This document shows positions 7,090-13,170 of a stretch of DNA of 13,559 bases, piece after piece. Source of the stretch: Sulfurospirillum sp. (GTDB lineage: Bacteria; Campylobacterota; Campylobacteria; Campylobacterales; QNZT01); assembly GCA_003978405.1 (NCBI GenBank), contig QNZU01000055.1:1-13559 (forward strand). Direction: 5' to 3'. A model generated the notes under the pieces. That model did no database searches and was not told where the DNA came from. It saw only the letters and a program-made list of their open reading frames with translations. Position 1 is the stretch's first letter. Each line of letters begins with the position of its first letter. The position numbers were made by a program, and so were the translations under genes.

Positions 7090-7250
7090 CTTTTTTACCT
7101 AATATGTAAATTTAATAATCATTTTATAATAAAAGTTTTAAATCTTGTTGAAAAGTGTAAAAAAATACAAAATATTTCTCTTTTTCTATGAAAGAGAACC
7201 TCTAAAGTGATCTTTGGATAGAATACTCAAAATTTTTCATAAGGGTTACA
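7090..7250. promoter_or_regulatory. Divergent promoter region between S4 gene and argG
   Basis: This 161-bp AT-rich gap separates two divergently read transcription units. On the plus strand there is TATAAT at 7125-7130 and a better placed TAGAAT at 7219-7224. On the minus strand TATAAA (7128-7123) could serve the S4-trpD-tsaE-lptB-rpoN operon with a leader of about 25-30 bases. No clear -35 elements are visible, as is usual in Campylobacterota sigma-70 promoters. I see no convincing ArgR operator. Confidence 0.45.
7219..7224 (+). promoter_or_regulatory. Likely -10 box of argG
   Basis: TAGAAT preceded by TTTGGA, with a start expected near A7231. That gives a leader of about 20 bases with AAGGG at 7241-7245, five bases before the ATG. 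T/A-rich tracts upstream match the periodic AT style of Campylobacterota promoters. Confidence 0.5.
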
Positions 7251-8462
7251 ATGTCAAAAAAAGATGTCAAAAAAGTAGTACTAGCTTATAGTGGAGGTCT
7301 TGATACTTCCATCATACTAAAGTGGCTCCAAGATGAGTATAACTGCGAAGTGATTACATTCACTGCAGATATCGGGCAAGGTGAAGAGGTAGAACCAGCT
7401 AGGCAAAAAGCCATTGATCTTGGAATAAAGCCTGAAAATATCTTTATAGAAGATTTAAAAGAGGAGTTTGTAAGGGATTATGTATTTCCAATGTTTAGGG
7501 CAAATGCGATCTATGAGGGGGAGTATCTGCTTGGAACTTCAATTGCCAGACCTTTGATAGCAAAAAGACAGATTGAGATTGCGAAACTTACTGGAGCCGA
7601 TGCAGTAGCTCATGGAGCTACCGGAAAAGGAAACGATCAAGTTCGTTTTGAGATAGGATATCTTAGCCAAAATCCAGATATCACAGTGATAGCTCCATGG
7701 AGAGAGTGGGATTTAAACTCAAGAGAAAAGCTGCTCAAATATGCCAAAGATCACGGTATAAAGATAGATCAAAAAAAGGGTAAATCACCCTACTCGATGG
7801 ATGCAAATCTACTTCATATCTCATATGAGGGGCTGATCCTTGAAGATCCAAATGTTGAACCAGAAGAGTCTATGTGGAGATGGAGTGTGAGTCCCCAAAA
7901 TGCTCCCGATACTCCTGAGTATATAGAGATAGGATACAAAAACGGAGATCCAATATCACTAAATGGCAAAGAGTTGTCTGCCTCATCTATGCTTGAGAAT
8001 CTGAATGCACTTGGAAACAAACATGGAATCGGAAGAATTGATATAGTAGAGAACAGGTTTGTCGGTATGAAAGCAAGAGGTTGCTATGAGACTCCAGGTG
8101 GTACCATTATGCTAAAAGCCCACAGAGCGATAGAGTCAATCACTCTTGATAAAGAAGCAGCTCACCTAAAAGATGAGCTGATGCCAAGATATGCCACACT
8201 GATATATAACGGTTTTTGGTTCTCACCGGAGAGACAAATGCTTCAAGCTGCGATTGACAAATCTCAAGAGGGAGTCGATGGAGTAGTCAGACTAAAGCTT
8301 TATAAAGGAAATGTAACGGTTGTTGGTAGAAGTTCACCAAATTCACTATTTAGCGAAGAGTTTAGTACCTTTGAAGAGGACGAAGTTTATAACCAAAAAG
8401 ATGCAGAAGGGTTTATCAGGCTAAATGCCTTGCGATTTATTATAAAGGGTAAGAAAGGGTAG
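7251..8462 (+). CDS. argG: Argininosuccinate synthase
   Basis: The enzyme joins citrulline and aspartate with ATP hydrolysis to AMP and PPi, the penultimate step of arginine synthesis. The 403-residue length is normal. The N-type ATP pyrophosphatase P-loop is AYSGGLDTSI (SGGLDTS at 14-20). TADIGQGEEVEPARQKA follows, then the citrulline/aspartate-binding GATGKGNDQVRFE and KSPYSMDANLLHISYEG, and the C-terminal ESITLDKEAAHLKDELMPRYA. ATG at 7251 has AAGGG upstream. It is monocistronic: a hairpin follows the stop and the next gene is convergent. Confidence 0.97.
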   Translation: MSKKDVKKVVLAYSGGLDTSIILKWLQDEYNCEVITFTADIGQGEEVEPARQKAIDLGIKPENIFIEDLKEEFVRDYVFPMFRANAIYEGEYLLGTSIARPLIAKRQIEIAKLTGADAVAHGATGKGNDQVRFEIGYLSQNPDITVIAPWREWDLNSREKLLKYAKDHGIKIDQKKGKSPYSMDANLLHISYEGLILEDPNVEPEESMWRWSVSPQNAPDTPEYIEIGYKNGDPISLNGKELSASSMLENLNALGNKHGIGRIDIVENRFVGMKARGCYETPGGTIMLKAHRAIESITLDKEAAHLKDELMPRYATLIYNGFWFSPERQMLQAAIDKSQEGVDGVVRLKLYKGNVTVVGRSSPNSLFSEEFSTFEEDEVYNQKDAEGFIRLNALRFIIKGKKG

Positions 8463-8466
8463 ATTA

Positions 8467-8497
8467 AAAGAGAAGCAGATTATGCTGCTTTCTCTTT
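8467..8497. terminator. Bidirectional terminator between argG and GGDEF-like gene
   Basis: AAAGAGAAGCAG (8467-8478) pairs with CTGCTTTCTCTTT (8485-8497) with a single bulged T and a 6-base loop. On the minus strand the stem is followed by TTTTAAT; on the plus strand the right arm itself is T-rich. It starts 4 bases after the argG stop and also encodes the last four codons and stop of the convergent gene. Confidence 0.75.
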
Positions 8498-8977
8498 ATG
8501 TAAAAGTCTCTCCAATCTTGAAGTAAAACTATCAGGTGTATCATCATCCTCTTGCAAAGTAGTAGCATATTCAAGTGTCGCTCTCATATTGACAAATGTC
8601 TTACTCACTACAATACTTTTGATAAGATGAGCTATTTTATTTGCAGACTCAAGACTGCACTCTGGAAGAATCAATAAAAACTCATTTTCATTCCATTTTA
8701 CCAATACATCGTGCTCTCTTGTCTCAAAACCGATACTCTCAACCATCTTCTCATTTGCTTCACGAACAAAAAACGGATCATCCCTGTTCCACTCAACTTT
8801 GAACAAAATTCCACTAAGCTCTTTTTCGCCCTCTCTGTCATTGTGTATGTCAGAGTTTGCAAAAGCAGCTAGTTTCTCTTTTGTATAGGTCGCCAAAAAA
8901 TCATCAAAACTTACCTGATCTCTAAGTTTTTCAGATCTTAAGAGTGCCTTTAGAAAAAACATCTTCTTCCCAACCAT
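8480..8977 (-). CDS. Degenerate GGDEF-domain-like protein
   Basis: The 165-residue protein follows the order of a GGDEF (diguanylate cyclase) domain but has lost its signature. LFKVEWNRDDPFFVREANEKMVESIG resembles the DxFKxxND metal/substrate region. HDVLVKWNENEFLLILPECSLESANKIAHLIK matches the block that normally reads R(Y/W)GGDEF, here WNENEF (96-100). The tail ATTLQEDDDTPDSFTSRLERLL resembles the closing helix. Both Gly and the metal-binding Asp are replaced, so cyclase activity is unlikely; c-di-GMP or protein binding is possible. There is no signal peptide or membrane helix. ATG at 8977 has AAGGA 9 bases upstream. The family assignment is from pattern reading only. Confidence 0.6.
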   Translation of the reverse strand: MVGKKMFFLKALLRSEKLRDQVSFDDFLATYTKEKLAAFANSDIHNDREGEKELSGILFKVEWNRDDPFFVREANEKMVESIGFETREHDVLVKWNENEFLLILPECSLESANKIAHLIKSIVVSKTFVNMRATLEYATTLQEDDDTPDSFTSRLERLLHKEKAA

Positions 8978-9270
8978 AATTCACCATCCTTAGTATATTT
9001 GCGACTTCTTATCGCTTAAAAGGAGTATCGGTTTTTGAAAAAAAAAGTTAAGTAAAATTATACTTAAGAGATTTTTTTTCTATTTATGTTACCTTTTTAC
9101 ATAAAGGATAAATTTAATATAATAAAAATTAAAATAGGCTTACTTTATTTGTAAAACAATCAATATATCTATTTTATCAACTTTTTAGAGTCAATTAGGT
9201 TAAAAAAAATTATTAATTTAGAGTGCAGAGCTCTTAAATGGTGCCGATTTAGTTGTAAGGCTTTGAGATA
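8978..9270. other. AT-rich intergenic region with inverted repeats
   Basis: This gap of about 290 bases lies between kdsB and the GGDEF-like gene, both on the minus strand. I see no open frame with a credible start, no tRNA and no IS end. It contains the A-tract/T-tract hairpin at 9038-9079, a long run of near-pure A/T from about 9080 to 9215, and a less AT-rich patch (about 9220-9262) with the AGAGCTCT palindrome and GGTGCC. Possible minus-strand -10 boxes for the GGDEF-like gene are GATACT (9029-9024) and TATACT (8998-8993). The latter sits so close to the ribosome site that it is the less likely one. Confidence 0.6.
9038..9079. terminator. Symmetric A9/T8-flanked hairpin, probable bidirectional terminator
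   Basis: Nine A (9038-9046) and G precede TTAAGTA (9048-9054). A 6-base loop follows, then TACTTAA (9061-9067), GAGA and eight T (9072-9079). On the minus strand the 7-bp stem is followed by C and nine T, the layout of an intrinsic terminator for kdsB transcripts. The stem is entirely A-T apart from one pair, so it is weak. Confidence 0.5.
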
Positions 9271-9306
9271 TCAGTTTTTGCCTCCTCTTTTTCTGATATC
9301 CAAAGC
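9260..9306. repeat. Inverted repeat spanning the kdsB stop codon
   Basis: GCTTTG-A-GATATCAG (9260-9274) pairs with CTGATATC-CAAAGC (9293-9306): 14 bp with one bulged base and an 18-base loop. On the minus strand the loop contains GAGGAGGC and the last codons of kdsB, and the stop TGA lies in the right arm. No T-run follows, so it reads more like an RNA 3' structure or protein site than a standard terminator. Confidence 0.5.
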
Positions 9307-9990
9307 TTTATTTAGATCTTCAATCGTATCAATCCCAAAACTGTTACTCTCTACCCTAACCATAGAAATCTTTTTTCCGTGATAGATAGCTCTTAACTGT
9401 TCAAGCTTCTCTATATCTTCAAGAGGAGAGTGCCCAAGACTACAAAACTCCTTTAATGTAGCTCTTTTAAAACCGTAGATTCCAATATGTCCAAAATATT
9501 TAGACTCTGCATCTCTTGCAAACGGGATTTTTGATCTTGAAAAGTATATAGCCTCTTCATATCTGTTTAGTACCACTTTGACAAGATTTGGATCATCCCC
9601 AAGATCACTCTCTATCTCTTTGTAGCAAGATACCATCATCTCATCTTTGATATTTTTGCATCTGTTATAGAGTGCTTGAACCACCTCTTTTTCTATAAAC
9701 GGCTCATCTCCTTGAAGGTTGATTACGATTTCATCATCTGAAAGATTTAATTTGCTTGCTGCTTCATTGATCCTATCTGTTCCACTTTGGTGGTCCTCTC
9801 TTGTAAGTACCGCTTCAAAGCCATACTCTTTGGCAATATCTAAAACCTCACTAGAATCGGTAGCGATAACAACTCTGTCAATATCTTTGACTCTCTTTGC
9901 GGTAGCGACAACCATGGGAGTTCCATCAATATCAGCTAGGACTTTTTTGGGAAAACGGGTAGAGGCAAGACGAGCTGGAATAATAATCAA
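9271..9990 (-). CDS. kdsB: 3-deoxy-manno-octulosonate cytidylyltransferase (CMP-KDO synthetase)
   Basis: KdsB couples CTP and KDO to CMP-KDO, the activated sugar for the lipid A inner core. The family motifs are present: IIIPARLASTRFPKKVLADI with the CTP-binding loop, VVIATDSSEVLDIA, HQSGTDRINEA, VINLQGDEPFI and GHIGIYGFKRATL. About 240 residues is normal. I prefer the TTG at 9990, giving MIIIPARL. AAGGA stands 6 bases upstream, and a perfect minus-strand TATAAT (10015-10010) places the transcript start near 10003. The in-frame TTG at 10008 would therefore lie upstream of the RNA start. The gene is divergent from the methyltransferase and functionally related to lptB through LPS. Confidence 0.95.
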   Translation of the reverse strand: MIIIPARLASTRFPKKVLADIDGTPMVVATAKRVKDIDRVVIATDSSEVLDIAKEYGFEAVLTREDHQSGTDRINEAASKLNLSDDEIVINLQGDEPFIEKEVVQALYNRCKNIKDEMMVSCYKEIESDLGDDPNLVKVVLNRYEEAIYFSRSKIPFARDAESKYFGHIGIYGFKRATLKEFCSLGHSPLEDIEKLEQLRAIYHGKKISMVRVESNSFGIDTIEDLNKALDIRKRGGKN

Positions 9991-10009
9991 AGAGAATCCT
10001 TTTTGCAAA

Positions 10010-10015
10010 ATTATA
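10010..10015 (-). promoter_or_regulatory. Likely -10 box of kdsB
   Basis: Read on the minus strand this is an exact TATAAT preceded by TTGA. The transcript would start about seven bases on, near 10003, leaving a leader of roughly 13 bases that contains the AAGGA ribosome site. Confidence 0.55.
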
Positions 10016-10020
10016 TCAAT

Positions 10021-10749
10021 ATGGTGCTAAAATCAAAACAAAAAGGTTTTTCTTTGCTTCTTTATCAAGAGGAGAGTGGATTTTTATTTAACTCCGATGC
10101 ACACTTTCTTTATGACTTTATCTCCAAGACCAAGCCAAAAGGAAGAGTATTGGATGTGGGGTGCGGATGTGGAGTTGTAGGACTTCTTTTAAAGAGAGAT
10201 TTCTCTATCGATTTAACGGGAATTGATCTACAAGATCACAATATACTCTTATCCAAAATCAATGCAAGAGTAAACTCTTTAGAAGCGAAATTTGTCAATA
10301 TCGACTTTAGAGAGTTTGAGGATGAGAAAAAGTTTGATTTTATCATCTCAAATCCACCATACTACCATGAAGGTGTCAGCAAAAGCCAAAACTCTATAAT
10401 TCAAAAATCAAGATACAACAGCTTTTTAGAGCTTGAAGAGTTTATCAAAAAATCAAACTCTCTTATTAAACCAAAAGGAGAGCTGATCTTCTGCTATGAT
10501 GCCAAACAGATTCAAAGTATTTTGGCACTTTTAAGTAAGTATAAATTCAGGGTTAATAAAATCCGATTTGTCTATGGTAAAATGCAAAAAGATGCCAATT
10601 TGGTATTGATAGAGGCGAAAAAGAGTTCAAACTCTCTTTGCAAAATCGAAGCTCCACTTATTCACTTTGTGGATGAGGATTTAAGTGCTGAAGCAAAAAA
10701 TATTTACCAAAAGACAAGGACATATAGTATAAAATGCAAAACATTATAA
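10021..10749 (+). CDS. N6-adenine-type SAM methyltransferase (TrmN6/YfiC-like)
   Basis: A class I SAM-dependent methyltransferase. Motif I is VLDVGCGCGVVGLLLK and the catalytic motif is IISNPPYY, the NPPY of N6-adenine enzymes. The N-terminal LLLYQEESGFLFNSDAHFLYDFI matches the YfiC/TrmN6 family, which methylates A37 of tRNA-Val; the substrate here is inferred. The ATG at 10021 is preferred over the TTG at 10003, because it matches the family start. Neither has a ribosome site, so a leaderless or very short leader mRNA is possible. About 242 residues. It is the first gene of a rightward operon and overlaps the next gene by 16 bp. Confidence 0.85.
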   Translation: MVLKSKQKGFSLLLYQEESGFLFNSDAHFLYDFISKTKPKGRVLDVGCGCGVVGLLLKRDFSIDLTGIDLQDHNILLSKINARVNSLEAKFVNIDFREFEDEKKFDFIISNPPYYHEGVSKSQNSIIQKSRYNSFLELEEFIKKSNSLIKPKGELIFCYDAKQIQSILALLSKYKFRVNKIRFVYGKMQKDANLVLIEAKKSSNSLCKIEAPLIHFVDEDLSAEAKNIYQKTRTYSIKCKTL

Positions 10750-11120
10750 AAAAAGAGGGTTTTAACTTCGCATTTGATACAAATGCCTGTTATGAGTGTG
10801 AAGGCAACTGCTGTATCGGCGAGAGCGGTTATGTGTGGGTGAGCAAAAATGAACTCAAAGAGATAGCATCATATCTTGAGATGGATGAGAAGGAGTTTGT
10901 AAATACTCACTTAAGAAAAGTTCGTTTTCGCTACTCTTTAAAAGAGATAGAGATAGACAAAAACAACTTTGTGTGTGAGTTTTTTGATCTTGTTCAAAAA
11001 AGATGTAAAATTTATGAAGCAAGACCATCTCAGTGTAGAACATTTCCCTTTTGGGATCACTTTATAAATAATACAAAAGAGGTAGTAAAAGAGTGTCCAG
11101 GAATCTTACCCTTATATTAG
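10734..11120 (+). CDS. YkgJ-family cysteine cluster protein
   Basis: This 128-residue protein has eight cysteines in the pattern of the YkgJ/CxxCxxxCC family, thought to bind zinc or an iron-sulfur cluster: C19-x2-C22-x3-CC(26,27), C81, C91, C101 and C121. The C-terminal motif RCKIYEARPSQCRTFPFW is typical (family form: C-x-IYExRPxxCRxFP). There is no signal peptide, so it should be cytoplasmic. The biochemical role is not established. It sits between a methyltransferase and a TPR lipoprotein and overlaps both (16 bp and 28 bp), so it is translationally coupled. I recall the same order upstream of trpC in Campylobacter. Confidence 0.88.
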   Translation: MQNIIKKEGFNFAFDTNACYECEGNCCIGESGYVWVSKNELKEIASYLEMDEKEFVNTHLRKVRFRYSLKEIEIDKNNFVCEFFDLVQKRCKIYEARPSQCRTFPFWDHFINNTKEVVKECPGILPLY

Positions 11121-12376
11121 TACTGCTCTTTTTGGGTTCGTGTGGAGCCAAAACCATTCGACATGGCATAAAGACTCCTTTAAAAATGGTTCAACTTGGA
11201 GCCGATGCCACTTACAGCAAAGATGATTTTTATCTTTTGGCAGCACTTGATGCCAAATATCTAGGAGACAAAGAGTCTGCCGCAAAATATTTTGAAAAAC
11301 TCTATTTTGATACCAAAAATCTTGATTTTGCCTATGAAGCACTAAAGTGGTACGGAAGTATTAAAGATTTTAAAAAAGTAAAAGAGATCTTAAACCAGGC
11401 ACTAAAAGATCATCCAAATGATATCAATCTAAAACGCTACTCTGTCGCATTTTATATCGATACAAAAGATTTTAAAACAGCTGACAAGCTTATTGGTACC
11501 ATTCCATTGGATTCAAGTCCAAAAATGCAAGATGCACAAAAAATGCTAAGAGCAACAATCGATCTTGGTCTTGGCAAAACCCAAAAAGCACTTAAATTTT
11601 TCAAAGACAAATACAATAAAAATAAAACTGCAAACAATGCACTAGTGCTAAGCGATCTACTTGAGAGAGTGGGAAAAGTTGATGAGGCGATAAAGGTATT
11701 GAAAAACCATACCGATTTTATTGAGTGTGATGAGAATATCTGTGCAAGACTAATCACATACTACAAAGATAAAAATGAGGTGGATCCGATAATCGATCTG
11801 ACAAAAAGATTATACAAAAAGACAAAAAAGCTCTCTTATGCCAATATGCTAATCACTCTTTACAGATATATTGACGACAAAGACAAAGCGATAGATTTTT
11901 TGAAAAAAAACCATATCAACGATAGACTGCTCCTTGATCTGTATCTGAGTAAAAAAGATTATAAAAGTGCCAAAGAGTTGGCAAAAAGACTCTATAGTGA
12001 GAGTGGAGATCTTGATATGCTAGCACAGCTTATGATGATAGAGTATGAGAGCAGAGAAAAAAAAGATAAGAAGTTTTTAAATTACTTTAGTAAAAACTTT
12101 GATAGAGTGGTTCAACACATAGATGATCCAATCTATAACAACTTTTACGGATATGTGTTAATCGATGAGAATATCGATGTAAAAAAGGGTATGCAACTTG
12201 TCAAAAAAGCCCTTGCAAAAAAGCCAAAAGCTCCATTTTTTATCGACTCTTTGGCTTGGGGGTACTACAGAAATGGAGATTGTCAAAAAGCCTTAGAGAC
12301 GATTGAACCGATTGTTGAGGGTGCAAAAGCAAAAGAGATAAAAGATCACTACAAAAAAATAAGAGAGTGCCAATGA
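11093..12376 (+). CDS. TPR-repeat lipoprotein
   Basis: A 427-residue protein with a lipoprotein signal: LTLILVLLFLGSC with the acylated Cys at 17. The rest is helical, with repeats of the TPR type, such as LAALDAKYLGDKESAAKYFEKLY, LSKKDYKSAKELAKRLYSESGD and SLAWGYYRNGDCQKALETIEPIV. It should be tethered in the periplasm or at the outer membrane as a protein-protein scaffold. Specific partners cannot be told from the sequence; a role in envelope assembly is possible. The start is GTG at 11093 with GAGG about 10 bases upstream, inside the end of the YkgJ-like gene. Its stop overlaps the trpC ATG as ATGA. Confidence 0.87.
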   Translation: MSRNLTLILVLLFLGSCGAKTIRHGIKTPLKMVQLGADATYSKDDFYLLAALDAKYLGDKESAAKYFEKLYFDTKNLDFAYEALKWYGSIKDFKKVKEILNQALKDHPNDINLKRYSVAFYIDTKDFKTADKLIGTIPLDSSPKMQDAQKMLRATIDLGLGKTQKALKFFKDKYNKNKTANNALVLSDLLERVGKVDEAIKVLKNHTDFIECDENICARLITYYKDKNEVDPIIDLTKRLYKKTKKLSYANMLITLYRYIDDKDKAIDFLKKNHINDRLLLDLYLSKKDYKSAKELAKRLYSESGDLDMLAQLMMIEYESREKKDKKFLNYFSKNFDRVVQHIDDPIYNNFYGYVLIDENIDVKKGMQLVKKALAKKPKAPFFIDSLAWGYYRNGDCQKALETIEPIVEGAKAKEIKDHYKKIRECQ

Positions 12377-13158
12377 TACTAGATGATATTATAAAAAAGA
12401 CAAAAGAGGATCTTAAAAAAAGAGAGAAAGAGTTTCCGCTTGAGTGGCTAGGAAGATCACTTGCATACAACCCCTACCCTCCAAGAGATGTCAAACCATA
12501 TCTTACTTCTACAAAAGAGGACCCTTACAAGATAATAGCCGAGGTAAAAAAAGCAAGTCCTAGCAAGGGAGTCATAAGAGAGGATTTTGATCCACTCTTT
12601 ATCGCCCAAGAGTATGCCAAGGCTGGAGTAGATGCCATTTCTGTGCTGACTGAACCTCACTTTTTTCAAGGAAATATAGAGTATCTAACTGGCATTAGAA
12701 GATATGTTCCAACTCCGCTTCTTAGAAAAGATTTTATTGTTAGTGAGTATCAGTTAGTAGAGGCTTTGGTTTATGGAGCTGATTTTGTTTTGTTAATCGC
12801 AAAGGCTTTGAGTAAGAAGGAGTTAAAAGATCTTCTAAACTACACTTGGCACCTTGGAATGAATGCATTGGTTGAGATACACGATAAAGAGGACTTGACT
12901 AAGGCTATCTTTGCAGGAGCTGATATCATCGGTATAAATCATAGAAATCTTGAAACATTTGAGATGGATATGAGTCTAAGCCAAAAGCTAATACCTCTTA
13001 TCCCAAATGGCAAAATAATCGTTGCTGAGAGTGGGATTAACGACAAAGAGACGATAGTAGAGCTTAACAAAATCGGAGTAGATGCCTTTTTGATAGGTGA
13101 GCATTTTATGAGACAAGATGATATTTGCGAGAGTGTAAAGAGTTTAAAGAGTATCTGA
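12373..13158 (+). CDS. trpC: Indole-3-glycerol phosphate synthase
   Basis: The TIM-barrel enzyme closes the indole ring of CdRP to give indole-3-glycerol phosphate in tryptophan synthesis. Family motifs run in order: IIAEVKKASPSKGVI (catalytic Lys and Ser loop), AGVDAISVLTEPHFFQG, PLLRKDFIV, ALVEIHDKEDL, GINHRNLETF, VAESGI and VDAFLIGEHFM. It is a single-function TrpC, not fused to TrpF. I prefer the ATG at 12373, which overlaps the lipoprotein stop as ATGA and has AGAG about 5 bases upstream; the GTG at 12367 would add two residues. The product is 261 residues, normal for the family. It lies far from trpD in a different operon. Confidence 0.95.
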   Translation: MILDDIIKKTKEDLKKREKEFPLEWLGRSLAYNPYPPRDVKPYLTSTKEDPYKIIAEVKKASPSKGVIREDFDPLFIAQEYAKAGVDAISVLTEPHFFQGNIEYLTGIRRYVPTPLLRKDFIVSEYQLVEALVYGADFVLLIAKALSKKELKDLLNYTWHLGMNALVEIHDKEDLTKAIFAGADIIGINHRNLETFEMDMSLSQKLIPLIPNGKIIVAESGINDKETIVELNKIGVDAFLIGEHFMRQDDICESVKSLKSI

Positions 13159-13161
13159 TTT

Positions 13162-13165
13162 AGGA
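13162..13165 (+). promoter_or_regulatory. Ribosome binding site deciding the GTG start of the ATPase gene
   Basis: AGGA ends five bases before GTG at 13171. The frame has the trpC stop TGA immediately upstream and no ATG, so GTG is the only reasonable start. Confidence 0.65.
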
Positions 13166-13170
13166 TAGAT

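Noticed and set aside
7090..7250. ArgR operator upstream of argG
   Set aside because: No pair of TGAAT/ATTCA-like half sites with suitable spacing could be seen.
8993..8998. TATACT as the -10 box of the GGDEF-like gene
   Set aside because: The expected transcript start would fall at or beyond the AAGGA ribosome site at 8992-8988, so the site would be lost from the mRNA.
9220..9262. A tRNA or tRNA fragment in the less AT-rich patch
   Set aside because: I could not draw a cloverleaf, T-loop or acceptor stem from it.
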